From: Hyphomicrobiales bacterium
GTDB taxonomy: Bacteria; Pseudomonadota; Alphaproteobacteria; Rhizobiales; Rhizobiaceae
Length of the DNA stretch: 34,988 bases
Reading direction: 5' to 3'
Assembly (NCBI GenBank): GCA_900474095.1
Contig: UCOA01000070.1
Span: 1-34,988, forward strand
The translations under genes and the position numbers were made by a program. The notes under the pieces were generated by a model that saw nothing but the letters and a program-made list of their open reading frames with translations, was not told the origin of the DNA and ran no database searches. This document shows, piece by piece, positions 26,332 through 34,988 of this stretch. Position 1 is the stretch's first letter; each line of letters starts with the position of its first letter.

Positions 26332-26562
26332 CTGACTATTCTCATCTGCAGACGGACCGGCTCGCGACGAGCGCCCCGTCGGCTTCATTTCTCCAGCAAT
26401 GATAGAATGATAGAAAATCACAGGCCGGCCGCGTTTCCGCATCGCGGCCGCTCGATCGGCCTTGAATTTATTCGATCGGGACAGCATAGGACGCAATGAG
26501 GCAACCGATATCTTTCGCCAAACCTAGAGTGCATAGACCAAAAGAGAATCTGGGAGAACGCC
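26332..26562 (+). promoter_or_regulatory. Gap between co-polymerase gene and folD
   Basis: These 231 nt hold no gene. An 8-bp perfect hairpin (CGGCCGCG 26426-26433 / CGCGGCCG 26443-26450, 9-nt loop, no T run) may end the upstream message. Further on, the AT-rich stretch around 26460-26540 is a suitable folD promoter. GGGAG (26552-26556) is the ribosome-binding site for the folD GTG start. Confidence 0.45.
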
Positions 26563-27462
26563 GTGACGACCGTGATTGATGGCAAGCAAGTTGCAGCTTC
26601 GGTGATCGACGCCGTGAAAACCGCGTCTGAGGCGCTGCGGGAACAGACCGGCGTCAAGACCGGTCTGGCCGTGGTTATCGTTGGCGACGATCCGGCAAGC
26701 CATGCCTATGTCTCGGCTAAGAGCAGGATGGCCAAGGAGTGCGGTTTCACCTCGGTGCAGCATACACTGCCGGAGGAAACGACGCAGGAGGAGCTCGCGG
26801 CACTGGTGCAGACGTTGAATAAGGACGAAAGCCTGCACGGCATTCTCGTGCAGCTTCCGCTGCCCAAGCACCTCAATTCCGACCCGATCATCCAGTCCAT
26901 CCTGCCTGAAAAGGACGTCGATGGCCTGCACGTCGTCAATGCCGGAAAAGTTGCCACCGGCGATCTCGATGGCGGTCTCGTCTCCTGCACACCGGCTGGC
27001 GCCATGGTCTTCGTCAAGCGCACGCATGGCGAAGATCTTTCCGGTCTGAACGCTGTCGTCATCGGCCGTTCCAACCTGTTCGGCAAGCCGATGGCGGCCC
27101 TGCTTTTGGCGGCCAATGCGACAGTGACGGTTGCCCATTCGCGCACGAAGGATTTGCCTGCCGTCTGCCGTGGCGCCGATATCCTCGTTGCCGCCGTCGG
27201 GCGTCCGCAAATGGTCAAGGCGGACTGGATCAGGCCAGGCGCAACCGTCATCGATGTCGGCATCAACCGTATCGCTGCCCCGGAACGTGGGGAGGGGAAG
27301 TTCCGCCTCGTCGGTGATGTCGCCTTCGCGGAATGCGCTGAAGTTGCCGAGGTCATCACCCCGGTCCCGGGCGGCGTTGGCCCGATGACCATCGCCATGC
27401 TGATGGCCAATACTGTCATTGCGGCCCACCGCAAGGCCGGCAGGAAGGCGCCGAAATTCTGA
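26563..27462 (+). CDS. folD: Methylenetetrahydrofolate dehydrogenase / cyclohydrolase FolD
   Basis: This 299-residue bifunctional cytosolic enzyme interconverts 5,10-methylene-, 5,10-methenyl- and 10-formyl-tetrahydrofolate using NADP. The active-site Tyr and Lys are Y49 and K53 in [15 protein letters not shown], matching E. coli Y50/K54. Other signatures are [33 protein letters not shown] for the cofactor fold, and [19 protein letters not shown] at the end. The common PCTP motif reads SCTPAG here. The start is GTG 26563 with GGGAG 6 nt upstream. It is a housekeeping gene with its own promoter region, convergent with aglR at 23 nt distance; many rhizobia carry more than one folD copy. Confidence 0.96.
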   Translation: MTTVIDGKQVAASVIDAVKTASEALREQTGVKTGLAVVIVGDDPASHAYVSAKSRMAKECGFTSVQHTLPEETTQEELAALVQTLNKDESLHGILVQLPLPKHLNSDPIIQSILPEKDVDGLHVVNAGKVATGDLDGGLVSCTPAGAMVFVKRTHGEDLSGLNAVVIGRSNLFGKPMAALLLAANATVTVAHSRTKDLPAVCRGADILVAAVGRPQMVKADWIRPGATVIDVGINRIAAPERGEGKFRLVGDVAFAECAEVAEVITPVPGGVGPMTIAMLMANTVIAAHRKAGRKAPKF

Positions 27463-27485
27463 TCCGGCCGTCGTCGGCGATTGTT

Positions 27486-28517
27486 CTATGATTTGGGGGC
27501 AGGGCCTGTGGAGGCCCTGACGATCAGTTCCGCCCGCCACAGCTCCTGCTCGGGATAGTCGCCGGTCTTCAGGATGCGGGAAATCAACCGGGTGGCGATA
27601 CGCGAGCCGGCCGCCCGGAGCGACGAGCGTGTCGTCGTCAGCGGAATGCTGAAATTTTCCGGTTTCAGCATCGGCAGGACGTCGTCATGGGCGATCAGCG
27701 AAATATCGGTGCCGATCTGCAACCCGGCCTTGTTGATGGCCCTGACGGCGCCGAGCGCTATCACGGTGCTGGAACACAGAACGGCCGTTGGCGGTTCTTC
27801 CCGTTCGAGAAACCGCTGCATCGCCCGGTGGCCATATTCATCCGTCATCAGCGAATGCTGCGACAGGTCTTCGTCGAAAGACAGGCCGTTTTCCTCCAGC
27901 GCACGTTGCAGCCCCTTTTTGCGCCGGATCGAGAACGTCAGGTTAGCCGGGCCGTTGATCAATGCGATCCGCCGATGCCCGAGCTGGATCAAGAGCCGCG
28001 TCGCGTCATAGAATGCGGCGGTGTTATCGATATCGAGAAAGGGGTAGTCTGCCGGTTGTCCGATCGCCCGGCCATGGACGACAAAAGGAATCGACAGCGA
28101 TTTCAGCATGGCAATGCGCGGATCATTGGCGCGTACATAGGCGAGAAACAGCGCGTCCACGTTGCCGCTGGCTGCCAAGCGCTTGAACGTTGCTTCCTCG
28201 TCGTCGGGCGCGCTTGGATTGATGACGAAATGAAAATCGTGCCGGACGGATTCCTCGCCGAGCCCGGCTAGGAATTCACCGAAATGGACGTCGGAATCGA
28301 TACCCGGGGCAATCGGCATGACGAGGCCGATGGAGCCGGCGCGACCGGTGGCCAGCCTCTGGGCAGCGCGGTTCGGCCTGTATCCGGTCTCGCGCACGGC
28401 GCTCAGCACCCGCTGGCGTGTTTCGGCGCTGACTTCCGGATATCCGTTGAGAGCCCGGCTGACCGTCGTTTGCGACAGGCCTAACATTTCCGCGAGCTGT
28501 TTCAAATTCACATTCAT
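27486..28517 (-). CDS. aglR: LacI-family repressor of alpha-glucoside use, AglR
   Basis: This 343-residue regulator has an N-terminal LacI helix-turn-helix (residues 5-27, KQLAEMLGLSQTTVSRALNG), a hinge helix (PNRAAQRLATG, about 48-58) and a periplasmic-binding-protein-like sensor domain (about 60-335). It is divergent from aglE and the same order exists in S. meliloti, where aglR controls the agl operon. Two near-identical palindromes centred on AAAGCGCTTT lie 17 nt before its own ATG and before aglE, the expected kind of site for a LacI-type protein. Autoregulation and alpha-glucoside-relieved repression are therefore likely. The ligand is inferred from the operon. Confidence 0.93.
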   Translation of the reverse strand: MNVNLKQLAEMLGLSQTTVSRALNGYPEVSAETRQRVLSAVRETGYRPNRAAQRLATGRAGSIGLVMPIAPGIDSDVHFGEFLAGLGEESVRHDFHFVINPSAPDDEEATFKRLAASGNVDALFLAYVRANDPRIAMLKSLSIPFVVHGRAIGQPADYPFLDIDNTAAFYDATRLLIQLGHRRIALINGPANLTFSIRRKKGLQRALEENGLSFDEDLSQHSLMTDEYGHRAMQRFLEREEPPTAVLCSSTVIALGAVRAINKAGLQIGTDISLIAHDDVLPMLKPENFSIPLTTTRSSLRAAGSRIATRLISRILKTGDYPEQELWRAELIVRASTGPAPKS

Positions 28518-28532
28518 GATCAGCGCGTCCTC

Positions 28533-28546
28533 CCAAAGCGCTTTGA
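28533..28546. promoter_or_regulatory. AglR operator 1 (in front of aglR)
   Basis: CCAAAGCGCTTTGA contains a 12-bp perfect palindrome (28534-28545) with the central CG step typical of LacI-family operators. It lies 17 nt before the aglR start codon, so binding would block aglR itself. Confidence 0.72.
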
Positions 28547-28734
28547 TTCTTATTTGGTTTTTACGTCAATCCACAGCGCGCGGCGGATTTTGTATCACCC
28601 GCGACAGCAGTCAACCAGAAAATTCCGCTTCATTGCGCTGCAAACATTCGCTGCATTGCACGCTCCGGTGGTTTTTTTGACGCTTACGGGAAACCCCTTG
28701 ACTTCCTGCCCGCCTAAATGATTTGTTAGCAAAC

Positions 28735-28748
28735 TCAAAGCGCTTTGA
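28735..28748. promoter_or_regulatory. AglR operator 2 (in front of aglE)
   Basis: TCAAAGCGCTTTGA is a 14-bp perfect palindrome sharing 13 consecutive bases with the site before aglR. It lies 66 nt before the aglE start and just downstream of the likely promoter. Confidence 0.75.
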
Positions 28749-28802
28749 ATTTCGGGGCGCAATGATGTTCGCCCGGCGGCCAAATGGGCTGGGTATTTCT
28801 TG

Positions 28803-28807
28803 GGAGG
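28803..28807 (+). promoter_or_regulatory. Ribosome-binding site fixing the aglE GTG start
   Basis: GGAGG at 28803-28807 lies 7 nt before GTG 28815. It rules out the in-frame TTG at 28800, which is upstream of the site. Confidence 0.8.
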
Positions 28808-28814
28808 AAACGAC

Positions 28815-30173
28815 GTGAAGAGAACATTCTTGATGGGAGTGGCAGCGATTGCGCTTGTGGCGGGTGCCGCAAATGCCGCCGAGCTGAAATTCAAGCCGGG
28901 CGAAGATTCCAAATTCAACTGGGGAAGCTACGAAGAGTTCAAGAAGGGTCATGACCTCAAGGGCCAGACGCTGACGATCTTCGGGCCCTGGCGCGGCGAA
29001 GACCAGGCGCTGGTCGAGTCGGTGCTGGATTATTTCCGCGACGCAACCGGCGTGGACGTGAAATACTCTTCCTCGGAAAACTACGAGCAGCAGATTGTCA
29101 TCGATACACAGGCAGGCAGCCCGCCGGACGTCGCGGTCTTGCCGCAGCCGGGCCTGATCGCCGATCTCGCCTCCAAGGGTTATCTGACGCCGCTCGGCGA
29201 AGAGACCCAGAAGTGGCTTCTCGACAGCTACGCTGCCGGCCAGTCCTGGGTCGATCTGTCGACCTATGCGGGCAAGGACGGCAAGAAGGAACTCTACGCT
29301 TTTCCCTACAAGATCGATGTGAAGTCGCTCGTCTGGTACGTGCCGGAAAACTTCGAGGATTCGGGCTATGAAGTTCCGAAGACCATGGAAGAGTTGAAGG
29401 CGCTCACCGAGAAGATCGTTGCCGACGGCGGCACGCCCTGGTGCATCGGCCTCGGCTCCGGCGGTGCCACCGGCTGGCCGGCAACCGACTGGGTCGAGGA
29501 CATGATGCTGCGCACCCAGCCGGCAGATGTCTATGACAAGTGGACCACCAACGCCATACCGTTCACCGATGCGGCCGTAACCGGCGCGATCGATGAATTT
29601 GGCTGGTTTGCCAAGAACGACAAGAACGTCGATGGTGGCGCTGCAGCCGTTGCCTCGACCGATTTCCGCGACAGCCCGAAGGGCCTCTTCTCCTCTCCGC
29701 CGAAGTGCTACCTGCACCACCAGGCATCGTTCATCCCGTCCTTCTTCCCGGAAGGCACGGTCGTCGGCGAGGATGCGGACTTCTTCTACATGCCGCCTTA
29801 CGCAAGCAAGGCCGATCTCGGCAACCCGGTTCTCGGCGCCGGCACGCTTGCAATGATCACCAAGGATACGCCGGCGTCGCGCGCCTTTATCGAGTTCCTG
29901 AAGACGCCGATCGCGCATGAAGTCTGGATGGCGCAGTCGAGCTTCCTGACGCCGCTCAAGAGCGCCAACAAGGACACTTATGCCAACGGCCCGATGAAAA
30001 AGCAGGGAGAAATCCTTCTCAACGCCACGACCTTCCGCTTCGACGGTTCCGACCTGATGCCCGGCAAGATCGGTGCGGGTGCATTCTGGACCGGCATGGT
30101 CGATTATGTCGGCGGCAAGTCGTCGGCTGATGTCGCAGCCGGCGTCCAGAAGGCCTGGGACGCGATCAAGTAA
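28815..30173 (+). CDS. aglE: Alpha-glucoside periplasmic binding protein AglE
   Basis: This 452-residue family 1 extracellular solute-binding protein starts at GTG 28815 with a Sec signal (KRTFLMGVAAIALVAG, cut after ANA at residue 21). The mature lobe begins AELKFKPGED and contains sugar-binding-protein marks such as LTIFGPWRGEDQALV and VVIDTQAG-like IDTQAGSPPDVAVLPQPG. In S. meliloti AglE captures sucrose, maltose and trehalose-type alpha-glucosides for the AglFGK transporter. It is the first gene of the operon, behind a LacI-type operator, and is followed by two strong hairpins and a 316-nt gap, consistent with higher expression than the permeases. Confidence 0.95.
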   Translation: MKRTFLMGVAAIALVAGAANAAELKFKPGEDSKFNWGSYEEFKKGHDLKGQTLTIFGPWRGEDQALVESVLDYFRDATGVDVKYSSSENYEQQIVIDTQAGSPPDVAVLPQPGLIADLASKGYLTPLGEETQKWLLDSYAAGQSWVDLSTYAGKDGKKELYAFPYKIDVKSLVWYVPENFEDSGYEVPKTMEELKALTEKIVADGGTPWCIGLGSGGATGWPATDWVEDMMLRTQPADVYDKWTTNAIPFTDAAVTGAIDEFGWFAKNDKNVDGGAAAVASTDFRDSPKGLFSSPPKCYLHHQASFIPSFFPEGTVVGEDADFFYMPPYASKADLGNPVLGAGTLAMITKDTPASRAFIEFLKTPIAHEVWMAQSSFLTPLKSANKDTYANGPMKKQGEILLNATTFRFDGSDLMPGKIGAGAFWTGMVDYVGGKSSADVAAGVQKAWDAIK

Positions 30174-30186
30174 AAGACCGGAGAAG

Positions 30187-30213
30187 TTGGCAGGATGGCC
30201 ACCAGCCTGCCAA
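30187..30213 (+). other. Hairpin 1 after aglE
   Basis: TTGGCAGG (30187-30194) and CCTGCCAA (30206-30213) form a perfect 8-bp stem with an 11-nt loop, 14 nt after the aglE stop. No T run follows. An RNA-stability or partial-termination role is inferred. Confidence 0.55.
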
Positions 30214-30226
30214 TTGTCGAACAGAA

Positions 30227-30250
30227 GGTGCCGGTACATGTACCGGCACC
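30227..30250 (+). other. Hairpin 2 after aglE, 24-nt perfect palindrome
   Basis: The half-site GGTGCCGGTACA (30227-30238) is followed directly by its reverse complement (30239-30250), a perfect 12+12 palindrome. As RNA it could form a stem of about 10 bp with a 4-nt loop. It contains no AAAGCGCTTT, so it is not an AglR site. Confidence 0.6.
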
Positions 30251-30473
30251 ACAATCAGAAAAGACTGGACGACCCGAGAGTTCGCTCCGCTCCCGACTAT
30301 GGGAAGGGTGGATGTCGAGAGGGTCGAAAACGCGTCTCTGAACGGCGTGGCCCTGCCGGGTGTGTGATGCCACGCCAAGCAGCCGACCGTTCAGCCTGCC
30401 GCAAGGGTCTCTCAACGGTGTTGGAGATCGAGCGACACGGGCGGACAGGCCGCGCTGACGGCCAAGTATTCCT

Positions 30474-30480
30474 GGGGAGG
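30474..30480 (+). promoter_or_regulatory. Ribosome-binding site fixing the aglF start
   Basis: GGGGAGG ends 9 nt before ATG 30490. It selects this Met over the in-frame upstream extension that reaches back into aglE. Confidence 0.75.
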
Positions 30481-30489
30481 GAAGTTGCC

Positions 30490-31500
30490 ATGCAGCAGTT
30501 GCTTTTTGCCGTCATGACGATGGCCGCGGGGGTTCTCGCCTGCGCCGCATATTTTTACGGGACGAACTGGGTTCTTGACCGGATTTTTCCGTCCAAAGGT
30601 CTGACCGGCAAGGTTGCGTCGCGCAACCTGCGCATCACCAACGCCATCCGCCCCTGGCTCTTCCTCGGGCCGGCGATGGTGTCGCTGACCATCTACCTGA
30701 TCTATCCGGTGATCGAATCCGTCTGGCTGAGCTTCCACGACAAATCCGGTCAGAATTTTGTCGGCTTGAGTAACTTTAACTGGATGATGAATGACGGCGA
30801 ATTCCGCCAGTCGATCTACAACAATTTCCTCTGGCTGCTCGTCGTTCCGGCAGCGGCAACCTTCTTCGGGCTGATCATCGCGGCACTGACGGATCGCATC
30901 TGGTGGGGCAATATCGCCAAGACGCTGATTTTCATGCCTATGGCGATCTCCTTCGTCGGCGCTTCGGTGATCTGGAAATTCATTTATGATTTCCGCCCCG
31001 AAGGCTCCGAACAGATCGGCCTTCTGAACGCGCTCGTCGTCTATTTCGGCGGATCGCCTGAAGCCTGGATGACGCTCCCCTTCTGGAACAACTTCTTCCT
31101 GATGGTGATCCTGATCTGGATCCAGACCGGCTTTGCCATGGTCATTCTATCGGCGGCGCTGCGCGGCATTCCGGAAGAGACCATCGAGGCGGCCGTCATC
31201 GACGGTGCCAACGGTCTGCAGATTTTCTTCAAGATCATGATCCCACAGATCTGGGGCACGATCGCCGTGGTCTGGACCACCATCACCATCCTGGTGCTCA
31301 AGGTCTTCGATATCGTTCTCGCCATGACCAACGGGCAGTGGCAAAGCCAGGTTCTCGCTAACCTGATGTTCGACTGGATGTTCCGCGGGGGCGGTGATTT
31401 CGGACGCGGTGCTGCGATCGCCGTCGTCATCATGGTGCTGGTGATCCCGATCATGATCTGGAACATCCGCAACGCTGCCAAGGAAATGGAGGGCCGCTGA
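30490..31500 (+). CDS. aglF: Alpha-glucoside ABC permease AglF (MalF-type)
   Basis: This 336-residue membrane protein of the binding-protein-dependent permease family has an additional N-terminal helix (LLFAVMTMAAGVLACAAYFY) before the usual six (first of these IRPWLFLGPAMVSLTIYLIY). The EAA loop that contacts the ATPase reads EETIEAAVIDGANGLQIFFK. It pairs with AglG to form the channel for alpha-glucosides delivered by AglE. ATG 30490 with GGGGAGG is chosen; the frame is open to 30073, but that part overlaps aglE and has no signal-like start. It is 1 nt from aglG, so the two permeases are translated together. Confidence 0.95.
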   Translation: MQQLLFAVMTMAAGVLACAAYFYGTNWVLDRIFPSKGLTGKVASRNLRITNAIRPWLFLGPAMVSLTIYLIYPVIESVWLSFHDKSGQNFVGLSNFNWMMNDGEFRQSIYNNFLWLLVVPAAATFFGLIIAALTDRIWWGNIAKTLIFMPMAISFVGASVIWKFIYDFRPEGSEQIGLLNALVVYFGGSPEAWMTLPFWNNFFLMVILIWIQTGFAMVILSAALRGIPEETIEAAVIDGANGLQIFFKIMIPQIWGTIAVVWTTITILVLKVFDIVLAMTNGQWQSQVLANLMFDWMFRGGGDFGRGAAIAVVIMVLVIPIMIWNIRNAAKEMEGR

Positions 31501-31501
31501 G

Positions 31502-32650
31502 ATGATTGCTTCTTCCCGCTCGCCGCTCATCTGGGTCGTCCATCTCTCGGTCCTTTTGCTGGTCCTGCTCTGGACGTTGCCGACCGCCGGTCTGCTCATC
31601 TCGTCTTTGCGCGACAAGGACCAACTCGCCGTCTCCGGCTGGTGGACTGCGCTGTCGACCTCGACGCAGAACCTCGTCTATCGCGCCCCGGGCGCCGACA
31701 AGCAGGTGGAGAAGGACGGCAAGTTCGCCATTGCCGGCAATTTGCTCGAAGGCCAGGCGACCGGTCAGGTCTCTGCCTTCGGCTTTAACAGCCGCGAACC
31801 GGCGGCATTCCAGCCAGGGCAGACCGCAGATCTCGGCGACGGTGAAAAACTCACGGTGCAGGCTGACGGCGCATTTGAAATCGTCGCCGACAAGGCGATG
31901 GAAGGCACGCGCGGCCAGCGCATCTTCTATACCGCAGCCGTTCCGCCGCGCTTCACGATAGACAACTATCTTGAGGTCATGCGGGCCGAAGGCATCGGCG
32001 CTTCCTTCATCAACTCGCTCACGGTCGCGATACCCTCGACGATCATCCCGATCCTGGTCGCCGCCTTTGCGGCCTATGCATTGGCCTGGATGAAGTTTCC
32101 CGGCCGGGCGATCCTGATCGCCGTCGTGGTCGGCCTTCTCGTCGTGCCGCTGCAGATGTCGCTGATCCCACTGCTGAAATTGTACAACGGCGTCGGTGCG
32201 TTCTTCGGTGTCCCCGCCAAGACCTATGTCGGGATCTGGCTGGCGCATATGGGCTTCGGCTTGCCGCTTGCCATCTATCTGCTGCGCAACTATATGGCCG
32301 GCCTGCCGCGCGAAATCATGGAGTCCGCTCGTGTGGATGGTGCCAGCGACTTCGATATCTTCGTCAAGATCATCCTGCCCTTGTCCTTCCCGGCCCTCGC
32401 TTCCTTCGCGATCTTCCAGTTCCTTTGGACCTGGAACGACCTGCTGGTTGCCATGGTCTTCCTCGGCACGGGCAACGACTCGCTCGTCCTGACCGGGCGC
32501 CTGGTCAATCTGCTTGGCTCGCGCGGCGGTAACTGGGAAATCCTGACGGCATCCGCCTTCATCACCATCATCGTTCCGCTGATCGTCTTCTTCAGCCTGC
32601 AGCGCTATCTCGTGCGCGGCCTGCTGGCGGGCTCGGTCAAGGGCGGCTGA
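31502..32650 (+). CDS. aglG: Alpha-glucoside ABC permease AglG (MalG-type) with periplasmic insert
   Basis: This 382-residue permease is longer than typical MalG-type proteins (about 280-300). After the first membrane helix (about 10-34) there is an insert of roughly 110 residues (about 40-155), rich in short beta strands (KFAIAGNLLEGQATGQVSAF, EKLTVQADGAFEIV), that must lie in the periplasm. The remaining helices are usual, with the EAA loop EIMESARVDGASDFDIFVK that docks AglK. The insert recalls the P2 loop of MalF but sits in the G subunit. It may contact AglE. The gene follows aglF by 1 nt and precedes aglA by 27 nt. Confidence 0.94.
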   Translation: MIASSRSPLIWVVHLSVLLLVLLWTLPTAGLLISSLRDKDQLAVSGWWTALSTSTQNLVYRAPGADKQVEKDGKFAIAGNLLEGQATGQVSAFGFNSREPAAFQPGQTADLGDGEKLTVQADGAFEIVADKAMEGTRGQRIFYTAAVPPRFTIDNYLEVMRAEGIGASFINSLTVAIPSTIIPILVAAFAAYALAWMKFPGRAILIAVVVGLLVVPLQMSLIPLLKLYNGVGAFFGVPAKTYVGIWLAHMGFGLPLAIYLLRNYMAGLPREIMESARVDGASDFDIFVKIILPLSFPALASFAIFQFLWTWNDLLVAMVFLGTGNDSLVLTGRLVNLLGSRGGNWEILTASAFITIIVPLIVFFSLQRYLVRGLLAGSVKGG

Positions 32651-32677
32651 TCTTTCAAAAACGGGAATTCGACTGAA

Positions 32678-34342
32678 ATGAACATGAGCTTGACCCAGGC
32701 GGGTGCTTCCACGTCAACCGCCGATCGTGACTGGTGGCGCGGTGCGGTGATCTACCAGATCTATCCGCGCTCCTATCAGGATTCCAATGGCGACGGCATC
32801 GGCGACCTGAAGGGCATTACCGCGCGCCTGCCGCATGTCGCCTCGCTCGGCGTCGACGCGATCTGGATCTCACCGTTCTTCACGTCGCCGATGAAGGATT
32901 TCGGTTACGACGTCTCGAACTACAACGGCGTCGATCCGATCTTTGGTCTGCTTGCCGATTTTGACGACCTGATTGCCGAAGCCCATCGGCTCGGCATCCG
33001 CGTGATGATCGATCTCGTCTTGTCCCACACGTCGGACCAGCATCCCTGGTTTGTCGAAAGCCGATCCAGCCGCTTCAATCCGAAGGCCGACTGGTATGTC
33101 TGGTCGGATTCCAAGCCGGACGGCACTCCGCCCAACAACTGGCTGTCGATCTTCGGTGGCTCGGCCTGGGCATGGGACCCAACACGGCTGCAATACTACC
33201 TGCACAATTTCCTGACATCGCAGCCGGACCTCAACCTGCACAATCCGGAAGTTCAGGACGCGCTGCTCGCGGTCGAACGCTTCTGGCTGGAGCGCGGCGT
33301 CGATGGCTTTCGGCTGGATACGATCAACTTCTATTTCCACGACAAGCAGCTGCGCGACAATCCGGCGCTGGCTCCGGAACGCCGCAATGCCAACACGGCG
33401 CCGGCGGTCAATCCGTATAATTATCAGGAACATCTGTACGACAAGAACCAGCCGGAGAACCTGGAGTTCCTGAAGCGTTTCCGCGCGGTCATGGACGAGT
33501 ATCCGGCAATCGCCGCCGTCGGCGAGGTCGGTGACAGCCAGATCGGGCTCGAAATCGCCGGGCAATACACCTCCGGCGGCGACAAGATGCATATGTGCTA
33601 CGCCTTCGAATTTCTGGCGCCCGATCCGCTGACGCCGGCAAATGTCGCGCAGGTGCTGCATGACTTCGCGAAGGCAGCACCGGAAGGCTGGGCCTGCTGG
33701 GCGTTTTCCAACCACGACGTGGTGCGCCATATCAGTCGCTGGGGGCGCGATATCGCCGACCACGAGGCGCATTCGAAATTCCTTGCCAGCTTGTTGATGA
33801 CGCTGCGCGGTTCGGTCTGCATTTATCAGGGAGAGGAACTCGGCCTGACCGAGGCAGACCTTGCTTTCGAGGATCTGCAGGATCCCTACGGCATCCAGTT
33901 CTGGCCGGACTTCAAAGGCCGCGACGGTTGCCGCACGCCGATGATCTGGGACGACAGCGCCGTCAATGGCGGTTTCAGCGACGGCAAGCCATGGTTGCCG
34001 GTGCCGCGGGAGCATCTCGCCCGCGCCGTCTCGATCCAGCAGGCGGATCAGCGCTCGGTGCTCAATCACTACCGACGCTTCCTTGCCTTCCGCAAGCAGC
34101 ATCCAGCTTTCGCCAAGGGCGAGATCGAGTTTCGGGCCTATGAGGCGCCGGTGCTCGGTTTCGAGCGCAAGTTCGGCAACGAGACGATCCTGTGCCTCTT
34201 CAACATGAGCGGCGAGGCGACAACCGTCGACCGGCCGATCGAAAGGCTCGACGTGCTCGACGGCCACGGTTTCGAATCACATCTGGGTGACGAGAAGATC
34301 ACGCTACCGGCGTGGAGCGGCTTTTTTGCCCGTGTCGAATAA
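32678..34342 (+). CDS. aglA: Intracellular alpha-glucosidase AglA (GH13)
   Basis: This 554-residue cytosolic glycoside hydrolase lacks a signal peptide, so it splits alpha-glucosides after import. The (beta/alpha)8 barrel shows all GH13 regions: [21 protein letters not shown] near the start (Ca-site loop), the [14 protein letters not shown] region, GFRLDTINF with the nucleophile D214, AVGEVGDS with the acid/base E283, and FSNHDVVRH with the stabiliser D347. A small C-terminal beta domain ends at [12 protein letters not shown]. The order G-A-K matches S. meliloti. Sucrose, maltose or isomaltulose-like sugars are possible substrates; the exact one is not visible. An ATG with weak ribosome-binding sequence starts 27 nt after aglG. 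Confidence 0.95.
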   Translation: MNMSLTQAGASTSTADRDWWRGAVIYQIYPRSYQDSNGDGIGDLKGITARLPHVASLGVDAIWISPFFTSPMKDFGYDVSNYNGVDPIFGLLADFDDLIAEAHRLGIRVMIDLVLSHTSDQHPWFVESRSSRFNPKADWYVWSDSKPDGTPPNNWLSIFGGSAWAWDPTRLQYYLHNFLTSQPDLNLHNPEVQDALLAVERFWLERGVDGFRLDTINFYFHDKQLRDNPALAPERRNANTAPAVNPYNYQEHLYDKNQPENLEFLKRFRAVMDEYPAIAAVGEVGDSQIGLEIAGQYTSGGDKMHMCYAFEFLAPDPLTPANVAQVLHDFAKAAPEGWACWAFSNHDVVRHISRWGRDIADHEAHSKFLASLLMTLRGSVCIYQGEELGLTEADLAFEDLQDPYGIQFWPDFKGRDGCRTPMIWDDSAVNGGFSDGKPWLPVPREHLARAVSIQQADQRSVLNHYRRFLAFRKQHPAFAKGEIEFRAYEAPVLGFERKFGNETILCLFNMSGEATTVDRPIERLDVLDGHGFESHLGDEKITLPAWSGFFARVE

Positions 34343-34389
34343 TCGGATCAAGCCGGCATCAACGGGTGCCGATAAAGATGAGAGAAAAA

Positions 34390-34396
34390 GGGGAGG
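34390..34396 (+). promoter_or_regulatory. Ribosome-binding site of aglK
   Basis: GGGGAGG lies 5 nt before ATG 34402. This supports the start of the partial ATPase gene. Confidence 0.75.
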
Positions 34397-34401
34397 ATGA
34401 C

Positions 34402-34988
<587 letters not shown>

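Larger units (their letters stand above)
28518..28814. promoter_or_regulatory. aglR-aglE divergent control region
   Basis: This 297-nt gap holds the promoters of aglR (leftward) and aglE (rightward). It contains two LacI-type operators (28533-28546 and 28735-28748), with centres about 202 bp apart. TTGACT (28698-28703) is a good -35 candidate for aglE; no perfect -10 is seen, but the following TA-rich stretch (28715-28730) and the downstream operator fit repression of transcription start. The long separation would also permit a repression loop. Confidence 0.6.
30174..30489 (+). promoter_or_regulatory. aglE-aglF intergenic region
   Basis: These 316 nt hold no convincing gene. The first 80 nt carry two strong inverted repeats (30187-30213 and 30227-30250). 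The remaining 240 nt show no family-like frame or operator, and end with the aglF ribosome-binding site. The region probably separates the abundant binding-protein message from the lower permease message. Confidence 0.5.

Noticed and set aside
26426-26450. GC-rich hairpin after the co-polymerase gene as an intrinsic terminator
   Set aside because: Good stem but no T run; kept only as a note in the gap description.
28611-30254. 547-codon - strand frame opposite aglE, running over the operator region
   Set aside because: It crosses the aglE promoter and ribosome-binding site and has no recognisable domain; aglE is clear on the + strand.
30073-30489. N-terminal extension of aglF back into aglE
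   Set aside because: ATG 30490 has a strong ribosome-binding site and the family start; the extension is hydrophilic, Arg-rich and crosses hairpins.
32870-34267. 465-codon - strand frame opposite aglA
   Set aside because: Antisense shadow; the GH13 catalytic motifs are on the + strand.

Overview
The window comes from an alphaproteobacterium of the Rhizobiaceae (Sinorhizobium/Ensifer, Rhizobium or Agrobacterium type). The evidence is the gene set and order: tandem flagellins, motB-motC-motD(fliK), the orphan OmpR-type regulator rem, flgE-flgK-flgL-flaF-flbT-flgD-fliQ-flhA-fliR, then an aglR/aglEFGAK alpha-glucoside locus. This matches what is known for Sinorhizobium meliloti and relatives. 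The DNA is GC-rich, with AT-rich promoter gaps. The species cannot be fixed from the sequence alone. No tRNA, rRNA, CRISPR, insertion sequence or phage gene was seen.

Region 1 (1-18646) is the distal half of a flagellar regulon, all on the + strand. It opens with the tail of one flagellin and a strong terminator, followed by a complete second flagellin and a 534-nt gap. A tightly packed motility operon follows (fliH-like gene, motB, motC, fliK/motD, a flagellar lytic transglycosylase). After a 281-nt AT-rich regulatory gap comes rem, then hook and hook-filament junction genes, flagellin post-transcriptional regulators and export-gate genes. The region ends with four small genes: a FliJ-like protein, FlgJ, a FlgN-like protein and a FliL-like membrane protein. 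Three genes that look like anonymous hypotheticals (1938, 16503, 17706) have the length, helical pattern and position expected of divergent FliH, FliJ and FlgN.

Region 2 (18662-26331) is a surface-glycan cassette: a GT2 glycosyltransferase on the - strand, a + strand run of GT4, WecG/TagA-type GT26 and DUF6492 glycosyltransferase-like genes, then a divergent pair of a Wzx-type flippase (-) and a Wzz/ExoP-like co-polymerase without a kinase domain (+). No obvious polymerase or initiating sugar-phosphate transferase is present.

Region 3 (26563-34988) begins with folD, convergent with the LacI-type regulator aglR. The aglE-aglF-aglG-aglA-aglK operon follows: binding protein, two permeases, intracellular GH13 alpha-glucosidase and ATPase. 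The ATPase gene is cut by the window end. Two near-identical palindromic operators, one before aglR and one before aglE, suggest autoregulated, substrate-relieved repression. Paired hairpins after aglE fit differential expression of the binding protein.

The most useful observations beyond routine annotation are the candidate cryptic export components, a long stem-loop that occludes the flgJ ribosome-binding site, and an exact 16-mer shared by the gaps upstream of the motB operon and flhA. The rest are a response regulator without a phosphoacceptor aspartate, a His-rich MotB N-terminus, and an extra periplasmic domain in AglG. No wholly new defence or mobile system was found.
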